This document shows, one piece after another, positions 1-8,630 of a stretch of 64,000 bases of DNA (position 1 is its first letter; each line of letters begins with the position of its first letter). The position numbers and the translations under genes were made by a program. The DNA comes from an uncultured Clostridium sp. (GTDB lineage Bacteria; Bacillota; Clostridia; Oscillospirales; Acutalibacteraceae), in the NCBI GenBank assembly GCA_902471875.1, contig CABRLN010000007.1, positions 15,546 through 79,545 of the forward strand, in the 5' to 3' direction. The notes beneath the pieces are model-generated. The model searched no databases and was not told the DNA's origin. It was given only the letters and a program-made list of their open reading frames with translations.

Positions 1-1910
1 TTTCAAACAAAAAAAATGCCAAAAAACAGAAAAAACTGAAGGCTAAGGAAGAAAAGAAAAAATTAAAACAGCTTGAAAAAGAGGACAAACAAAAAAAATC
101 AGTAAAAGAACGTCTTTTTATTGACTATGGTTCTGTAGCAGATTATAGCGTTTATCCTTCCGAACAAGCGAATGAGGCTATTGAAGACTATGAAACACAG
201 CAAGACGCCAGAGCTGTAATGGTAGAAATAAATATGAATATAAGAAAGCTGTTTTTTAGAACAGCTATTGTAGGTGTAATATTTATTCTTGCTCTTGTAA
301 TTGCAGTATTCCAAAGATTTTTTCCAACAACACTTAATGGCATTGTTTCTAACATAGATATAATATATTGTGCTGCAAACATTGTTTTTCTGTCTGTTGC
401 AGCAGGAGTTTCTGCCGCAACAATAAAAAATGGTTTAATACCTCTTTTGGGTTTTAAGGGCAATTCAGACACTGCTGTTTCAATAGCTGTTGTAGCTACT
501 GTTTTACAATGTATAGTTTCGTTCTTTAATTGTAATGCATTTTATTGCGGGTCACAAAGTCTGTATGTTATTCTGGTTTTATTCGCTTTGGTGTTAAACT
601 CACTGGGTAAAATGATTATGGAGCTTCGTATAAAAGACAACTTTAGGTTTGTTGCACAGGATAGAAAAAAGTATGCTGCAACCATTTTGAACGATAAAAA
701 AAATGCCGAAAAAATGGTAAGCGGAACAAATTCGTCTGACCCTATAATTGCTTACCAAAGAAAAACATATTTTTACAACAATTTTCTGAAATTGTCAAGA
801 GCAAAAGACCCTAGCGAAAATATGGCTTCTAAATTTTCACTTATAGGTTTAGTTTGTGCTGTAATAGTTGCTATTTTACACGGTATTATATTTAAAAGTC
901 TTATCGGTGCAATTTCTGCATTTGCTATGGTTTCCTGTTTAAGCGTACCGGCAGCTTGCTTAATTTCGGTAAATCTGCCAATAAAGCTGCTTTGTAAAAA
1001 GTCACTGCGCAGCGATGCAATGATTGTGGGGTACCCGGCTATTACACAATTTGTAGATACTGCTGCCATTATGGCCGACAGTAAGGAACTTTATCCCCGT
1101 TCTTCTGTAAAGCTTGTTGCATTAAAGCCATATGTCACTTTTAACCTTGAATCCTGTTTGCTGAATGCTGCGGCAGTATTAAAGGTTGCCAATACATCAT
1201 TAACCTACGTTTTTTCTGATGTTATTAACGATAAAGAAGACAGTTTACCTTTTGTTGACAGTATAAAATTTGAAGAAAACAAGGGTTTGTTGGGCTGGAT
1301 TGGCGGTGAACGTGTGCTTATAGGCAGACGAGAGTTACTTAAAAAGTACGGTGTAGAGGTTCCGCCTTATGAAAATGAGCGTCCGTTTTTAGACGAACAC
1401 CGTAATGTAACGTATATTGCAAATGCAGGCGTGCTTGTGGCTATGGTGGTTACAGCATATACTCCTGAGGAAAAAACAGTCCAAGAATTCCAAAGACTTG
1501 AAGAAAACGGTGTGTCCATTCTTGTGCGTACTGCTGACCCTAATCTTACATCAAACCGTATTGCAAGCGACTACGGTTTACACATAGGCTCGGTTAAAAT
1601 ATTGCCAAATTCTTTGGGAAATATTTGTAAAGAGTCCATAAATGAAAAAAGCCGCCGTGCCCGTTGCTACATTGGTACAAGAGGTAAACTGTATTCTTTA
1701 GCACGGGCAGTATCCGGCTGTATTAAAATTAAAAGTAATATTACTTTAGCAGTTATTATTCAAAGTATCGGCATTGTATTGGGAATTTTACTGACATCAA
1801 TGGTAGCACTGCTTTCCGGCGAACAAGGCATAAGCGCCTTTGAATTGCTGTGCTTTATGCTGTTTTGGGTGCTGGCGTCTATATTAGTGCCATTAATACA
1901 AAAGCTTTAA
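1..1910 (+). CDS. Degenerate P-type ATPase-like membrane protein, 5' partial
   Basis: The reading frame is open from base 3, so the gene starts upstream of the window; the ATG at 219 is only an internal methionine. The visible part begins with a Lys/Glu-rich cytoplasmic stretch, then about six hydrophobic segments, a soluble region, and two C-terminal membrane segments, in P1-type ATPase order. The sequence VDTAAIMADSKEL (Asp codon at 1077) occupies the place of the phosphorylation motif DKTGT. GWIGGERVLIGRRELL resembles the nucleotide-binding domain. RTADPN stands where TGDN is expected, and IGTRGKLYSLARAVSG where VGDGINDAPALAQADVG is expected. No TGE actuator motif is seen. Fold membership is inferred from these partial matches. 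With KTGT and GDGxND lost, ion pumping by the normal cycle is unlikely; a scaffold or sensor role is a guess. It is followed by rpe after 33 bases. Confidence 0.65.
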   Translation, partial: SNKKNAKKQKKLKAKEEKKKLKQLEKEDKQKKSVKERLFIDYGSVADYSVYPSEQANEAIEDYETQQDARAVMVEINMNIRKLFFRTAIVGVIFILALVIAVFQRFFPTTLNGIVSNIDIIYCAANIVFLSVAAGVSAATIKNGLIPLLGFKGNSDTAVSIAVVATVLQCIVSFFNCNAFYCGSQSLYVILVLFALVLNSLGKMIMELRIKDNFRFVAQDRKKYAATILNDKKNAEKMVSGTNSSDPIIAYQRKTYFYNNFLKLSRAKDPSENMASKFSLIGLVCAVIVAILHGIIFKSLIGAISAFAMVSCLSVPAACLISVNLPIKLLCKKSLRSDAMIVGYPAITQFVDTAAIMADSKELYPRSSVKLVALKPYVTFNLESCLLNAAAVLKVANTSLTYVFSDVINDKEDSLPFVDSIKFEENKGLLGWIGGERVLIGRRELLKKYGVEVPPYENERPFLDEHRNVTYIANAGVLVAMVVTAYTPEEKTVQEFQRLEENGVSILVRTADPNLTSNRIASDYGLHIGSVKILPNSLGNICKESINEKSRRARCYIGTRGKLYSLARAVSGCIKIKSNITLAVIIQSIGIVLGILLTSMVALLSGEQGISAFELLCFMLFWVLASILVPLIQKL

Positions 1911-1943
1911 ATAAATATTTAAGAGTGATTGGAGTAATTAAAA

Positions 1944-2603
1944 ATGAAAATAGCACCATCGTTATTATCATGTGACTTTTCAAAAATGGGTGAAGAAATT
2001 ATAAGAATGGATAAGGCTGGTGCCGACTTTATGCACCTTGATGTTATGGATGGAGCTTTTGTTCCCAACATTACATTTGGCGCCCCTGTAATAAAGGCGG
2101 TAAAGGGACTTACAAAAGTACCTTTTGATGTTCACCTTATGATAGATAATCCGTATAATTATATTGATGACTTTGTAGATGCAGGAGCTGACATAATAAC
2201 TTTTCATGTTGAATCAAAGTCAAACATACAGAAAACTATTGACAAAATTAATAGTTGCGGAGTAAAGGCAGGTTTAGTTATTAAACCAAACACTCCTGCA
2301 AGCGCTGTATTTCCGTATTTAAAGGATATTTATATGGTACTTATTATGACGGTAGAACCAGGATTTGGCGGACAGTCATTTATGAAAAATATGATGCCGA
2401 AGGTTGAACAAATTAAAAAAGAAGCTAAAAAGCAAGGAGTTAATATTTTAATTGAGGCAGATGGTGGTATTAACGATTCTACCATTGAGCATTGCGCCAA
2501 AGCAGGCATTGACATATGTGTTTCAGGTACAGGCGTGTTTAAAGCTGAAAACCCCAAAAAAGCAATTGAAAAACTTAAAGAACTAAGTGTATTAAAAAGC
2601 TAA
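1944..2603 (+). CDS. rpe: Ribulose-phosphate 3-epimerase
   Basis: Interconverts ribulose 5-phosphate and xylulose 5-phosphate in the non-oxidative pentose phosphate pathway; cytosolic TIM barrel. The 219-residue length is normal for the family. Signature stretches are APSLLSCDFSKM at the N-terminus, HLDVMDGAFVPNITFG with the metal-binding His and catalytic Asp, FDVHLMI, and the phosphate-gripping TVEPGFGGQSF. GGAG lies 9 bases upstream of the ATG. Probably co-transcribed with the membrane protein upstream and ended by the hairpin at 2613-2664. Confidence 0.95.
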   Translation: MKIAPSLLSCDFSKMGEEIIRMDKAGADFMHLDVMDGAFVPNITFGAPVIKAVKGLTKVPFDVHLMIDNPYNYIDDFVDAGADIITFHVESKSNIQKTIDKINSCGVKAGLVIKPNTPASAVFPYLKDIYMVLIMTVEPGFGGQSFMKNMMPKVEQIKKEAKKQGVNILIEADGGINDSTIEHCAKAGIDICVSGTGVFKAENPKKAIEKLKELSVLKS

Positions 2604-2612
2604 AATTTACTA

Positions 2613-2664
2613 GGGCGTTGTGTTGTGCATACAATTATTTGCACAAGGCAACGCCTATTTTTTC
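2613..2664 (+). terminator. rpe terminator overlapping the 3' end of mecA
   Basis: A near-perfect 17-bp stem (GGGCGTTG..TTGTGCA at 2613-2629 pairing with TGCACAAGGCAACGCC at 2640-2655) is followed by a T-rich run on the plus strand. The 3' arm and loop also encode the last codons and stop of the convergent mecA-like gene, so the hairpin probably serves both transcripts. Confidence 0.8.
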
Positions 2665-3210
2665 AACCGCATTGTTACAGGCAATGGTTGTTCCGTGCTC
2701 TAAAATATGGGACATTTGTATTTTGCTTGAACATCTTTTGCTTGAATATTCGTTTACGGTAAGAATAACGTCAGCTTTTATTGGCTTTTGTGACATCAAA
2801 AGCAAGCAGTAATTGTTTTTATAATATATTAGTGAGCTATTGTAACTTGATTGTTTAATATTATACAACCTTTCTATTGCACATAACATATCTTCACAAC
2901 ACTCAAATATGAACATACTTCTGAACCACTTTTTCATAATCTTATATTTTCGTCTTTTCTGCTTTTTTTCATTTAATGTTATTAATATAAAACAGCCGCC
3001 ATCATAAGGCATAGCCTCTACATATACGCTTGATTTACCCGGATATCGAAAACCTGTTTTTATTTTCGCTATGCTTATAAGGCTATTAATTATTTTTCTG
3101 TTGTATGATGACTTTGTATCTAAGCTGTTGTATTCAATAGACAATAGCTGCATATCTTCAAGGCATAAGTCAATTAGTACCCTCTTTTCGTCAATCAATT
3201 CTATATTCAT
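2635..3210 (-). CDS. mecA: MecA-like adaptor protein
   Basis: MecA-family proteins deliver substrates to the ClpC/ClpP protease in Firmicutes. The 191-residue protein has the family layout: a short N-terminal substrate-binding part (MNIELIDEKRVLIDL), a Lys/Arg-rich linker around residues 84-95, and a C-terminal domain with FECCEDMLCAIERL, SSLIYYKNNYCLLL and the end motif SHILEHGTTI, matching the conserved EHG-x-I of MecA. The linker is short compared with Bacillus MecA. The substrate cannot be predicted. It is convergent with rpe and its stop codon lies in the loop of the rpe terminator. Confidence 0.8.
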   Translation of the reverse strand: MNIELIDEKRVLIDLCLEDMQLLSIEYNSLDTKSSYNRKIINSLISIAKIKTGFRYPGKSSVYVEAMPYDGGCFILITLNEKKQKRRKYKIMKKWFRSMFIFECCEDMLCAIERLYNIKQSSYNSSLIYYKNNYCLLLMSQKPIKADVILTVNEYSSKRCSSKIQMSHILEHGTTIACNNAVEKIGVALCK

Positions 3211-3507
3211 AATGTTGTTACCTATCCTTTCTGTTTAATATTAACCTAAATAATTATTGAGATTAATAATTTAAAAGTATCTACTTTATATAATATTAAA
3301 GGTACATACTGTGTGCAAGTTGTAATTTTTGGTTGGCAAAAACTTTTATACATATCCTGTTAAACAGCCTGTTTAAAGCCTTTACATGTTAATTTATAGT
3401 AGCTGTTTAGGCTTGTATATGTTAAAATAATTATGTGGTATTACCTCGAATAACTATTTAAGGCAACAATTAATCCAACAAAATTAAAACACGAGAGGAT
3501 ATTGTGT
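3211..3507. other. Divergent promoter region between mecA and amidohydrolase
   Basis: About 300 AT-rich bases separate two divergent genes. An imperfect repeat of CTGTTAAACAG / CCTGTTTAAAG lies near 3358-3378. No promoter matching both consensus boxes well, and no structured RNA, was recognised. Confidence 0.4.
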
Positions 3508-4305
3508 ATGATAATAGATTTTCACACCCACTGTTTTCCTGACAGCTTGGCACAAAATGCAATAGCATCTCTGGAAAAATCAGGAAATACAAAAGCATTT
3601 TCCAACGGCACTTTGAGTGACCTGCTAAAAACTGCACAGCTTGCCAACATTGACATTAGTGTAGTACAACCTATAGCTGTAAAGCCGCAAAACACGCCTA
3701 CTATTAATGCTGTTGCATATAAAAACGATAGTATTGGCGGTATAGTCTCCTTTGGCAGTGTTCATCCATATTACGAAAATTACAAAGACGAGCTTAAAAA
3801 AATAAAATATGAATATAAACTGAAGGGTATTAAGATTCACCCCGACTTTATGGGAGTATATCTTGATGACCCCAAAATGGTTGAGATGCTAAACTATGCT
3901 GTAAAGCTTGGTCTAATTATTACTATTCATATGGGACTGGATTTAGCACACAAAAAAAATATTCATAGTACACCAAAAATGCTTTACGATATTTTACCAC
4001 ACTTAAAGGGCGGCAAAATTGTAGCCGCACATTCAGGTGGTTATTTATACAGTGACGATGTTCTTAAATATCTTACCAATAAAGAAGAAATTTATATTGA
4101 TACAAGCTATTCTCTAGGATATATGGACAAGAATAAGCTTAAAAAAATTTATAACAGTATTAACCCGGAACATATACTATTTGGCACAGATTCACCATGG
4201 ACAGACCGAAAAGATGCAGTACACCGTATAGAAAATTTTGGCTTTTCACAAGAAGAAAAATTGAAAATATTTTATAAAAATTCATTAAAACTACTTGCAA
4301 TTTAG
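3508..4305 (+). CDS. Amidohydrolase family protein (metal-dependent TIM-barrel hydrolase)
   Basis: Predicted cytosolic metal-dependent hydrolase or decarboxylase of the amidohydrolase-2 type. The HxH metal motif is in IIDFHTHCFPD at the N-terminus; GIKIHPDF, TIHMGLD and AAHSGG supply further metal or active-site residues, and ILFGTDSPW carries the C-terminal catalytic Asp. It is 265 residues when started at the ATG at 3508, which has GAGAGG 9 bases upstream; a TTG at 3502 is less likely. Monocistronic. The substrate is unknown. Confidence 0.8.
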   Translation: MIIDFHTHCFPDSLAQNAIASLEKSGNTKAFSNGTLSDLLKTAQLANIDISVVQPIAVKPQNTPTINAVAYKNDSIGGIVSFGSVHPYYENYKDELKKIKYEYKLKGIKIHPDFMGVYLDDPKMVEMLNYAVKLGLIITIHMGLDLAHKKNIHSTPKMLYDILPHLKGGKIVAAHSGGYLYSDDVLKYLTNKEEIYIDTSYSLGYMDKNKLKKIYNSINPEHILFGTDSPWTDRKDAVHRIENFGFSQEEKLKIFYKNSLKLLAI

Positions 4306-4324
4306 TGCAGTTATATGTAATACT

Positions 4325-4452
4325 AATATCAAATAGTTGTTTGGAATTATTTTCAAGAAAGTTTTATGCTAAGCAAGAACAACACCGGTTAATAAGAAAA
4401 TGACATATAGTGCAAAATATTCTTAAAATAGTTCAATATGCTATTTGATATT
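4325..4452. repeat. 12-bp inverted repeat flanking about 100 bp
   Basis: AATATCAAATAG (4325-4336) and its exact reverse complement (4441-4452) bracket most of the gap upstream of the GH13 gene. It could be a leader hairpin, a small inserted element, or chance in AT-rich DNA. Confidence 0.35.
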
Positions 4453-4520
4453 GTTATAAATAATTATTAGAATTATCTTTAGTAAATTAAAATTGTTAAT
4501 ACAGAATGGAGGAATAAATA

Positions 4521-6068
4521 ATGCCACAATGGTTAAAAGATGCCGTGTTCTACGAAATTTATCCACAATCGTTTTACGACAGCAACGGTGACGGTATTGG
4601 AGATATTAACGGTATTATAGAAAAATTGGATTATATAAAAGGCTTGGGCTGTAACGCAATATGGATGAACCCTTGTTACGATTCGCCTTTTATGGACGCA
4701 GGTTATGACGTGCGCGACTACAAAAAGGTTGCACCACGCTACGGCACCAATCAAGACCTTGAAAATCTATTTAAGATTGCTCACGAAAAGGGTATTAAGA
4801 TATTACTTGACTTAGTGCCCGGTCATACCTCTGATACTAATGAATGGTTCATTAAAAGCAAAGATCCAGTTGAAAATGAAATGACAAACAGATATATTTG
4901 GACAAAGTCAGTTTGGGATGCACCGCCATCATACAGAATGATGGTTGGTATTACAGACAGAGATGCAAACTATATGGTAAATTATTTCTGTTCGCAGCCT
5001 GCACTTAACTATGGCTTTCACGAAATAACACATCCGCAGTGGCAGTTACCTTGTGACCACCCTGACTGTTTGGCTACAATAGAGGCTTTAAAGGATATTA
5101 TGCGTTTCTGGCTGGATAAGGGTTGTGATGGCTTTAGAGTTGATATGGCTGATTCACTGGTTAAAAATGATGACGATAAGGTAGCAACAGCAAGAATATG
5201 GAAGGGTATTCGTGAAATGCTGGACAAAGAATATCCTGAGGCTGCAATGGTTTCAGAATGGTGCCACCCGGTGCGTGCTCTTTATAAGGGAGGTTTCCAT
5301 ATGGACTTTTATCTTGACCACCGCGGCAACGGTTACAGCACCTTGTTCCGATATGAGGTTGATGGTGAAGACAGAAGCTTTTTCAGTAAAAACGGCAAGG
5401 GCGATGTTACAATTTTTACAGACGAATATGTGCCTAACCTAAAAGCGACAAAAGACTGTGGTTATATAAGTATGTTTACAAGTAACCATGACATTCCAAG
5501 AATGACTAAAAATCTTGATGAAACCGCACGCAAATTGGCCTTTTGTACTATATTTACAATGCCGGGCGTACCGTTTCTTTACTATGGCGACGAAATTGGT
5601 ATGCGTTATCAGGGGCAGCTTACAAGTAAAGAGGGTGGCTTTAGCCGTACAGGCTCTCGTACCCCTATGCAGTGGACAAACAGCAAAAACCTCGGCTTTT
5701 CTGTTGCTGACGAAGATAAACTGTATTTACCTGTTGATAAATCACCGGACGCACCAACAGTTGAAAATCAGCAGAATAATCCTGATTCAATTTTTAACAC
5801 AGTTAAGGATATAATAAAAATTCGCAGAAGTAATAATAACGACTTAGGTCCTGACGGTGATTTTGAGGTTATTTATGCACAACGCAACAAGTATCCGTTT
5901 GTTTATAAAAGAGGAAGCTTTATTATAGGTGTAAATCCAAGCACAAATACTCAAACTGTAGATATTGCATTTACTCCAAAAGAAGTTGCTTATCAAATTG
6001 GCAATGCTGTTGTTGAAAACGGAAAACTTACATTAGGCAAGCAAAGTTTTATTTTAATCAAAATCTAA
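4521..6068 (+). CDS. GH13 family alpha-glucosidase/alpha-amylase
   Basis: Hydrolyses (or transfers) alpha-glucosyl linkages of malto- or isomalto-oligosaccharides. The 515-residue protein has no signal peptide, so it acts in the cytosol on imported sugars. The catalytic triad is visible: nucleophile Asp208 in GFRVDMADS, acid/base Glu246 in MVSEWC, and Asp324 in FTSNHDIPR. The N-terminus WLKDAVFYEIYPQSFYDSNG is typical of oligo-1,6-glucosidase-like enzymes, and the end is a small beta-sandwich C-domain. Exact specificity cannot be read from the motifs. A GGAGG ribosome site precedes the ATG; a strong terminator follows. Confidence 0.92.
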   Translation: MPQWLKDAVFYEIYPQSFYDSNGDGIGDINGIIEKLDYIKGLGCNAIWMNPCYDSPFMDAGYDVRDYKKVAPRYGTNQDLENLFKIAHEKGIKILLDLVPGHTSDTNEWFIKSKDPVENEMTNRYIWTKSVWDAPPSYRMMVGITDRDANYMVNYFCSQPALNYGFHEITHPQWQLPCDHPDCLATIEALKDIMRFWLDKGCDGFRVDMADSLVKNDDDKVATARIWKGIREMLDKEYPEAAMVSEWCHPVRALYKGGFHMDFYLDHRGNGYSTLFRYEVDGEDRSFFSKNGKGDVTIFTDEYVPNLKATKDCGYISMFTSNHDIPRMTKNLDETARKLAFCTIFTMPGVPFLYYGDEIGMRYQGQLTSKEGGFSRTGSRTPMQWTNSKNLGFSVADEDKLYLPVDKSPDAPTVENQQNNPDSIFNTVKDIIKIRRSNNNDLGPDGDFEVIYAQRNKYPFVYKRGSFIIGVNPSTNTQTVDIAFTPKEVAYQIGNAVVENGKLTLGKQSFILIKI

Positions 6069-6080
6069 TCTAATAAAATA

Positions 6081-6140
6081 AAACTGACGGGGTACACAAA
6101 ACATTATATTGTGTATCTCGTCAGTTTGTTATATATTTTT
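6081..6140 (+). terminator. Rho-independent terminator after the GH13 gene
   Basis: AACTGACGGGGTACACAA (6081-6098) pairs with TTGTGTATCTCGTCAGTT (6108-6125), followed by a TTATATATTTTTT tail. Confidence 0.85.
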
Positions 6141-6223
6141 TCATAGGTTTTCTATTAAGAACAATATAAATTGTGATTGATCATAACAATTCGAACATTA
6201 ATATAAAACTAAAAACTATTATT

Positions 6224-6772
6224 TTAACTGCCAAACAAAATTCCTACAATAAGCTGGTCCATAATTCGTATAGAAATACAGCCGCAAATTATACCTAATA
6301 CCATACCACATAAAACATCCGTAAGATAATGAACACGCAAATATATTCTTGAAAAGCTTATTAATACTGCCAAAATAAGCACACCTACCCATACAGGCGC
6401 TTCACACCTGAACAAGGCAACAGCAAATACTGAAAATGACGAGGCAGTGTGTCCGGACGGAAACGAATAAAAGCTTGGACGCTTAACAATAAGCTCATCA
6501 TCCTCCAGCTTGTGGCAAGGCCTCATACGACATACCAAATGCTTTATTATACCTTCGCCACAGGCAGAGGTTAAACCAAGTGCCACCAAAAAGTTAACCG
6601 CAATAACCCTTGTTAGCGGATTAATCATAAACGGAATGCATAACACAAACCATATAGCACCCTTTGTGCCAAGTGCAGATATTATAACCATAATTTTGTT
6701 AAGAATTGGCGTATGCAGCCGTCCAATCCAGTTTATTATAACATCATCCACATATTGTATTCGTTTAAACAT
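6224..6772 (-). CDS. PAP2 family membrane phosphatase
   Basis: Integral membrane lipid phosphatase, probably acting on undecaprenyl pyrophosphate or a similar polyprenyl or lipid phosphate at the outer face. The three-part acid-phosphatase signature is present in order: KHLVCRMRP, SFPSGHTAS, and SRIYLRVHYLTD. Several hydrophobic helices surround these, and the length (182 residues) fits the family. It lies 29 bases downstream of the DUF6062 gene on the same strand and is probably co-transcribed with it. Confidence 0.9.
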   Translation of the reverse strand: MFKRIQYVDDVIINWIGRLHTPILNKIMVIISALGTKGAIWFVLCIPFMINPLTRVIAVNFLVALGLTSACGEGIIKHLVCRMRPCHKLEDDELIVKRPSFYSFPSGHTASSFSVFAVALFRCEAPVWVGVLILAVLISFSRIYLRVHYLTDVLCGMVLGIICGCISIRIMDQLIVGILFGS

Positions 6773-6801
6773 ATATCATTCTCCCAATATAATTACAGAA
6801 A

Positions 6802-7515
6802 TCAATCCTCTTCAAAAGGAGATTTTTCACTTATTTTCCGTGAGGTTAAAAATTCTACCGAACGCTCTATAGAATCTTTTGAAGTTCCCCAATCTTGTCC
6901 TTTTGCACGGTAGTCAAACATTGTACAAAAATGTGCGATATCATTTTTAAGGTTTTCCAAATAACCACCTGTTAAACTATTTGTAACCCTGTAAAATTCA
7001 GGAAGATTCTTTGAACTTATGCCCTTATTTGCCGCTGCTTTTATAAGCATTGTATAATGCTTCATGCAAATATACGGTTGGTCAGCATACAGTTTTTTAA
7101 ACTCCTCTTCTTTTTCCCATGTTTTAAAAACCGTTTCCATAAGGTGCTGCATACCCCATTCCATTTTATTGCACACATAACAGCTATGCTGAATTTCCTC
7201 CAGCTTAGTAATTTTCTTTTTGTCAGGCTTACCCTTAACTTCTTTAGGAATAAGCTCTGTCATTAGCTTATTAAGATGTGTGTCAAGAATTAAAGCATTC
7301 GGCAAACGCTTTCCATGGTGAACCATCATATTAAAATGATTATAGCAAAAACCCATATTGTTTGTGTCCGTGCGAATGTCGGGTTCCATCATAGCCGCAC
7401 CGGTAATATATTCAACATAGTTTTTCTCCAACATAGCCTCCATACGACACATTGGGCAACCGTTCTTTGGTGCAAATACATCGCTTATAGGAATAGTACA
7501 GATATTCTCTTTCAT
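6802..7515 (-). CDS. DUF6062-like cysteine/histidine-rich protein, function unknown
   Basis: A 237-residue soluble protein with two copies of a Cys/His pattern: CPMC followed by FCYNH in the N-terminal half, and CYVC followed by ICMKHY in the C-terminal half. This suggests two zinc- or metal-binding modules built by duplication. It matches my memory of the DUF6062 family, which is widespread in Clostridia and sometimes mis-named an ABC transporter protein; there is no signal peptide or transport motif. GGAGGG precedes the ATG at 7515. It heads a two-gene unit with the PAP2 phosphatase. Confidence 0.6.
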   Translation of the reverse strand: MKENICTIPISDVFAPKNGCPMCRMEAMLEKNYVEYITGAAMMEPDIRTDTNNMGFCYNHFNMMVHHGKRLPNALILDTHLNKLMTELIPKEVKGKPDKKKITKLEEIQHSCYVCNKMEWGMQHLMETVFKTWEKEEEFKKLYADQPYICMKHYTMLIKAAANKGISSKNLPEFYRVTNSLTGGYLENLKNDIAHFCTMFDYRAKGQDWGTSKDSIERSVEFLTSRKISEKSPFEED

Positions 7516-7630
7516 TTTATACCCTCCGATTATTTTCGCTTCAACTCCATTTTTTATTGTAGCACAAAATCAAAAAATATGGTATATTATTTTTAGCGAA
7601 TTTAATATTAATTTTTAAGGAAGTTTTATA

Positions 7631-8473
7631 ATGAATATAGAATATAAAAATAATAAAGTTATACTAACCAATACAACTTCTTTTGATATTGAACAAACCC
7701 TTGACTGCGGTCAATGCTTTAGGTGGGAAAAAACAAACACTGGTGAATATCACGGTGTAGCTTACGGCAAAGCACTTACTATTAGTCAGAATGAAAATAC
7801 AGTAACCCTGCACAACTGTACAAAGGAAGACTTTGAAAGCATTTGGTATAATTATTTTGATCTTGGTACTGACTATGACCAAATTAAAAACGAGCTTGCC
7901 TTTTTACACCCTATTTTAAAAGAGGCACAGCAATATGCACCCGGTATTCGCATTCTTAACCAAGAACCTTGGGAAGCATTATGCTCCTTTATTATTTCTC
8001 AAAACAATAATATTCCAAGAATAAAGGGAATTATTAATCGTTTATGCGAAAACTTTGGGGAAAAAGTTAACAACAATGACTATTCCTTTCCAACAGCTAA
8101 AGCACTAAGTAAATATACAGTAGACGACCTTGCACCTCTTAAAAGCGGTTTTAGGGCCAAATATATAATTGATGCCTGTCGTCGTGTATCTAGCGGTGAA
8201 ATTGACCTTATAAAAACAAAAGCCTTGCCTACAACCGAAGCAAAAGCGGAGCTTATGAAAATAAAAGGCGTGGGGCCAAAGGTAGCCGACTGTACGTTGC
8301 TTTACGGAATGGGCAAAAAAGAGTGCTTTCCCCTTGATGTATGGATGAAAAGGGCAATGGAAATACTCTTCCCTGAACTTACACCGGAATCATTTGGCTG
8401 TAACGCAGGCATAGCACAACAATACATATTTCACTACAGCAGAATGAACCCACAATTGTTCTCAAAGGGTTAA
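7631..8473 (+). CDS. ogg: 8-oxoguanine DNA glycosylase/AP lyase (OGG family)
   Basis: Base-excision repair of oxidised guanine. The N-terminal OGG domain has TLDCGQCFRW; the helix-hairpin-helix is KIKGVGPKVADC with the catalytic Lys, and FPLDVWM supplies the catalytic Asp of the HhH-GPD fold. The 280-residue length fits bacterial OGG1-type enzymes rather than EndoIII or MutY, and the C-terminal Fe-S cysteine cluster of those families is absent. AAGGAAG precedes the ATG. Divergent from the DUF6062 gene; ends at a strong terminator. Confidence 0.9.
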   Translation: MNIEYKNNKVILTNTTSFDIEQTLDCGQCFRWEKTNTGEYHGVAYGKALTISQNENTVTLHNCTKEDFESIWYNYFDLGTDYDQIKNELAFLHPILKEAQQYAPGIRILNQEPWEALCSFIISQNNNIPRIKGIINRLCENFGEKVNNNDYSFPTAKALSKYTVDDLAPLKSGFRAKYIIDACRRVSSGEIDLIKTKALPTTEAKAELMKIKGVGPKVADCTLLYGMGKKECFPLDVWMKRAMEILFPELTPESFGCNAGIAQQYIFHYSRMNPQLFSKG

Positions 8474-8570
8474 TATATGCATAAATTAAAACTACACACC
8501 AAAACTATTATTGCTATATTAGTGTTTTTTAAATTTAAATTTGATCTGATTATTATAAATAAACAAATTT

Positions 8571-8618
8571 ACAGCCGAATATGTGGTTACAAATGCCACA
8601 TATTCGGCTGTATTTTTT
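8571..8618 (+). terminator. Terminator between ogg and murF (convergent)
   Basis: Perfect 16-bp stem ACAGCCGAATATGTGG / complement (8571-8586, 8596-8611) with a TTTTTT tail on the plus strand; probably also stops murF transcription from the other side. Confidence 0.9.
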
Positions 8619-8630
8619 ACACTAAATAAT

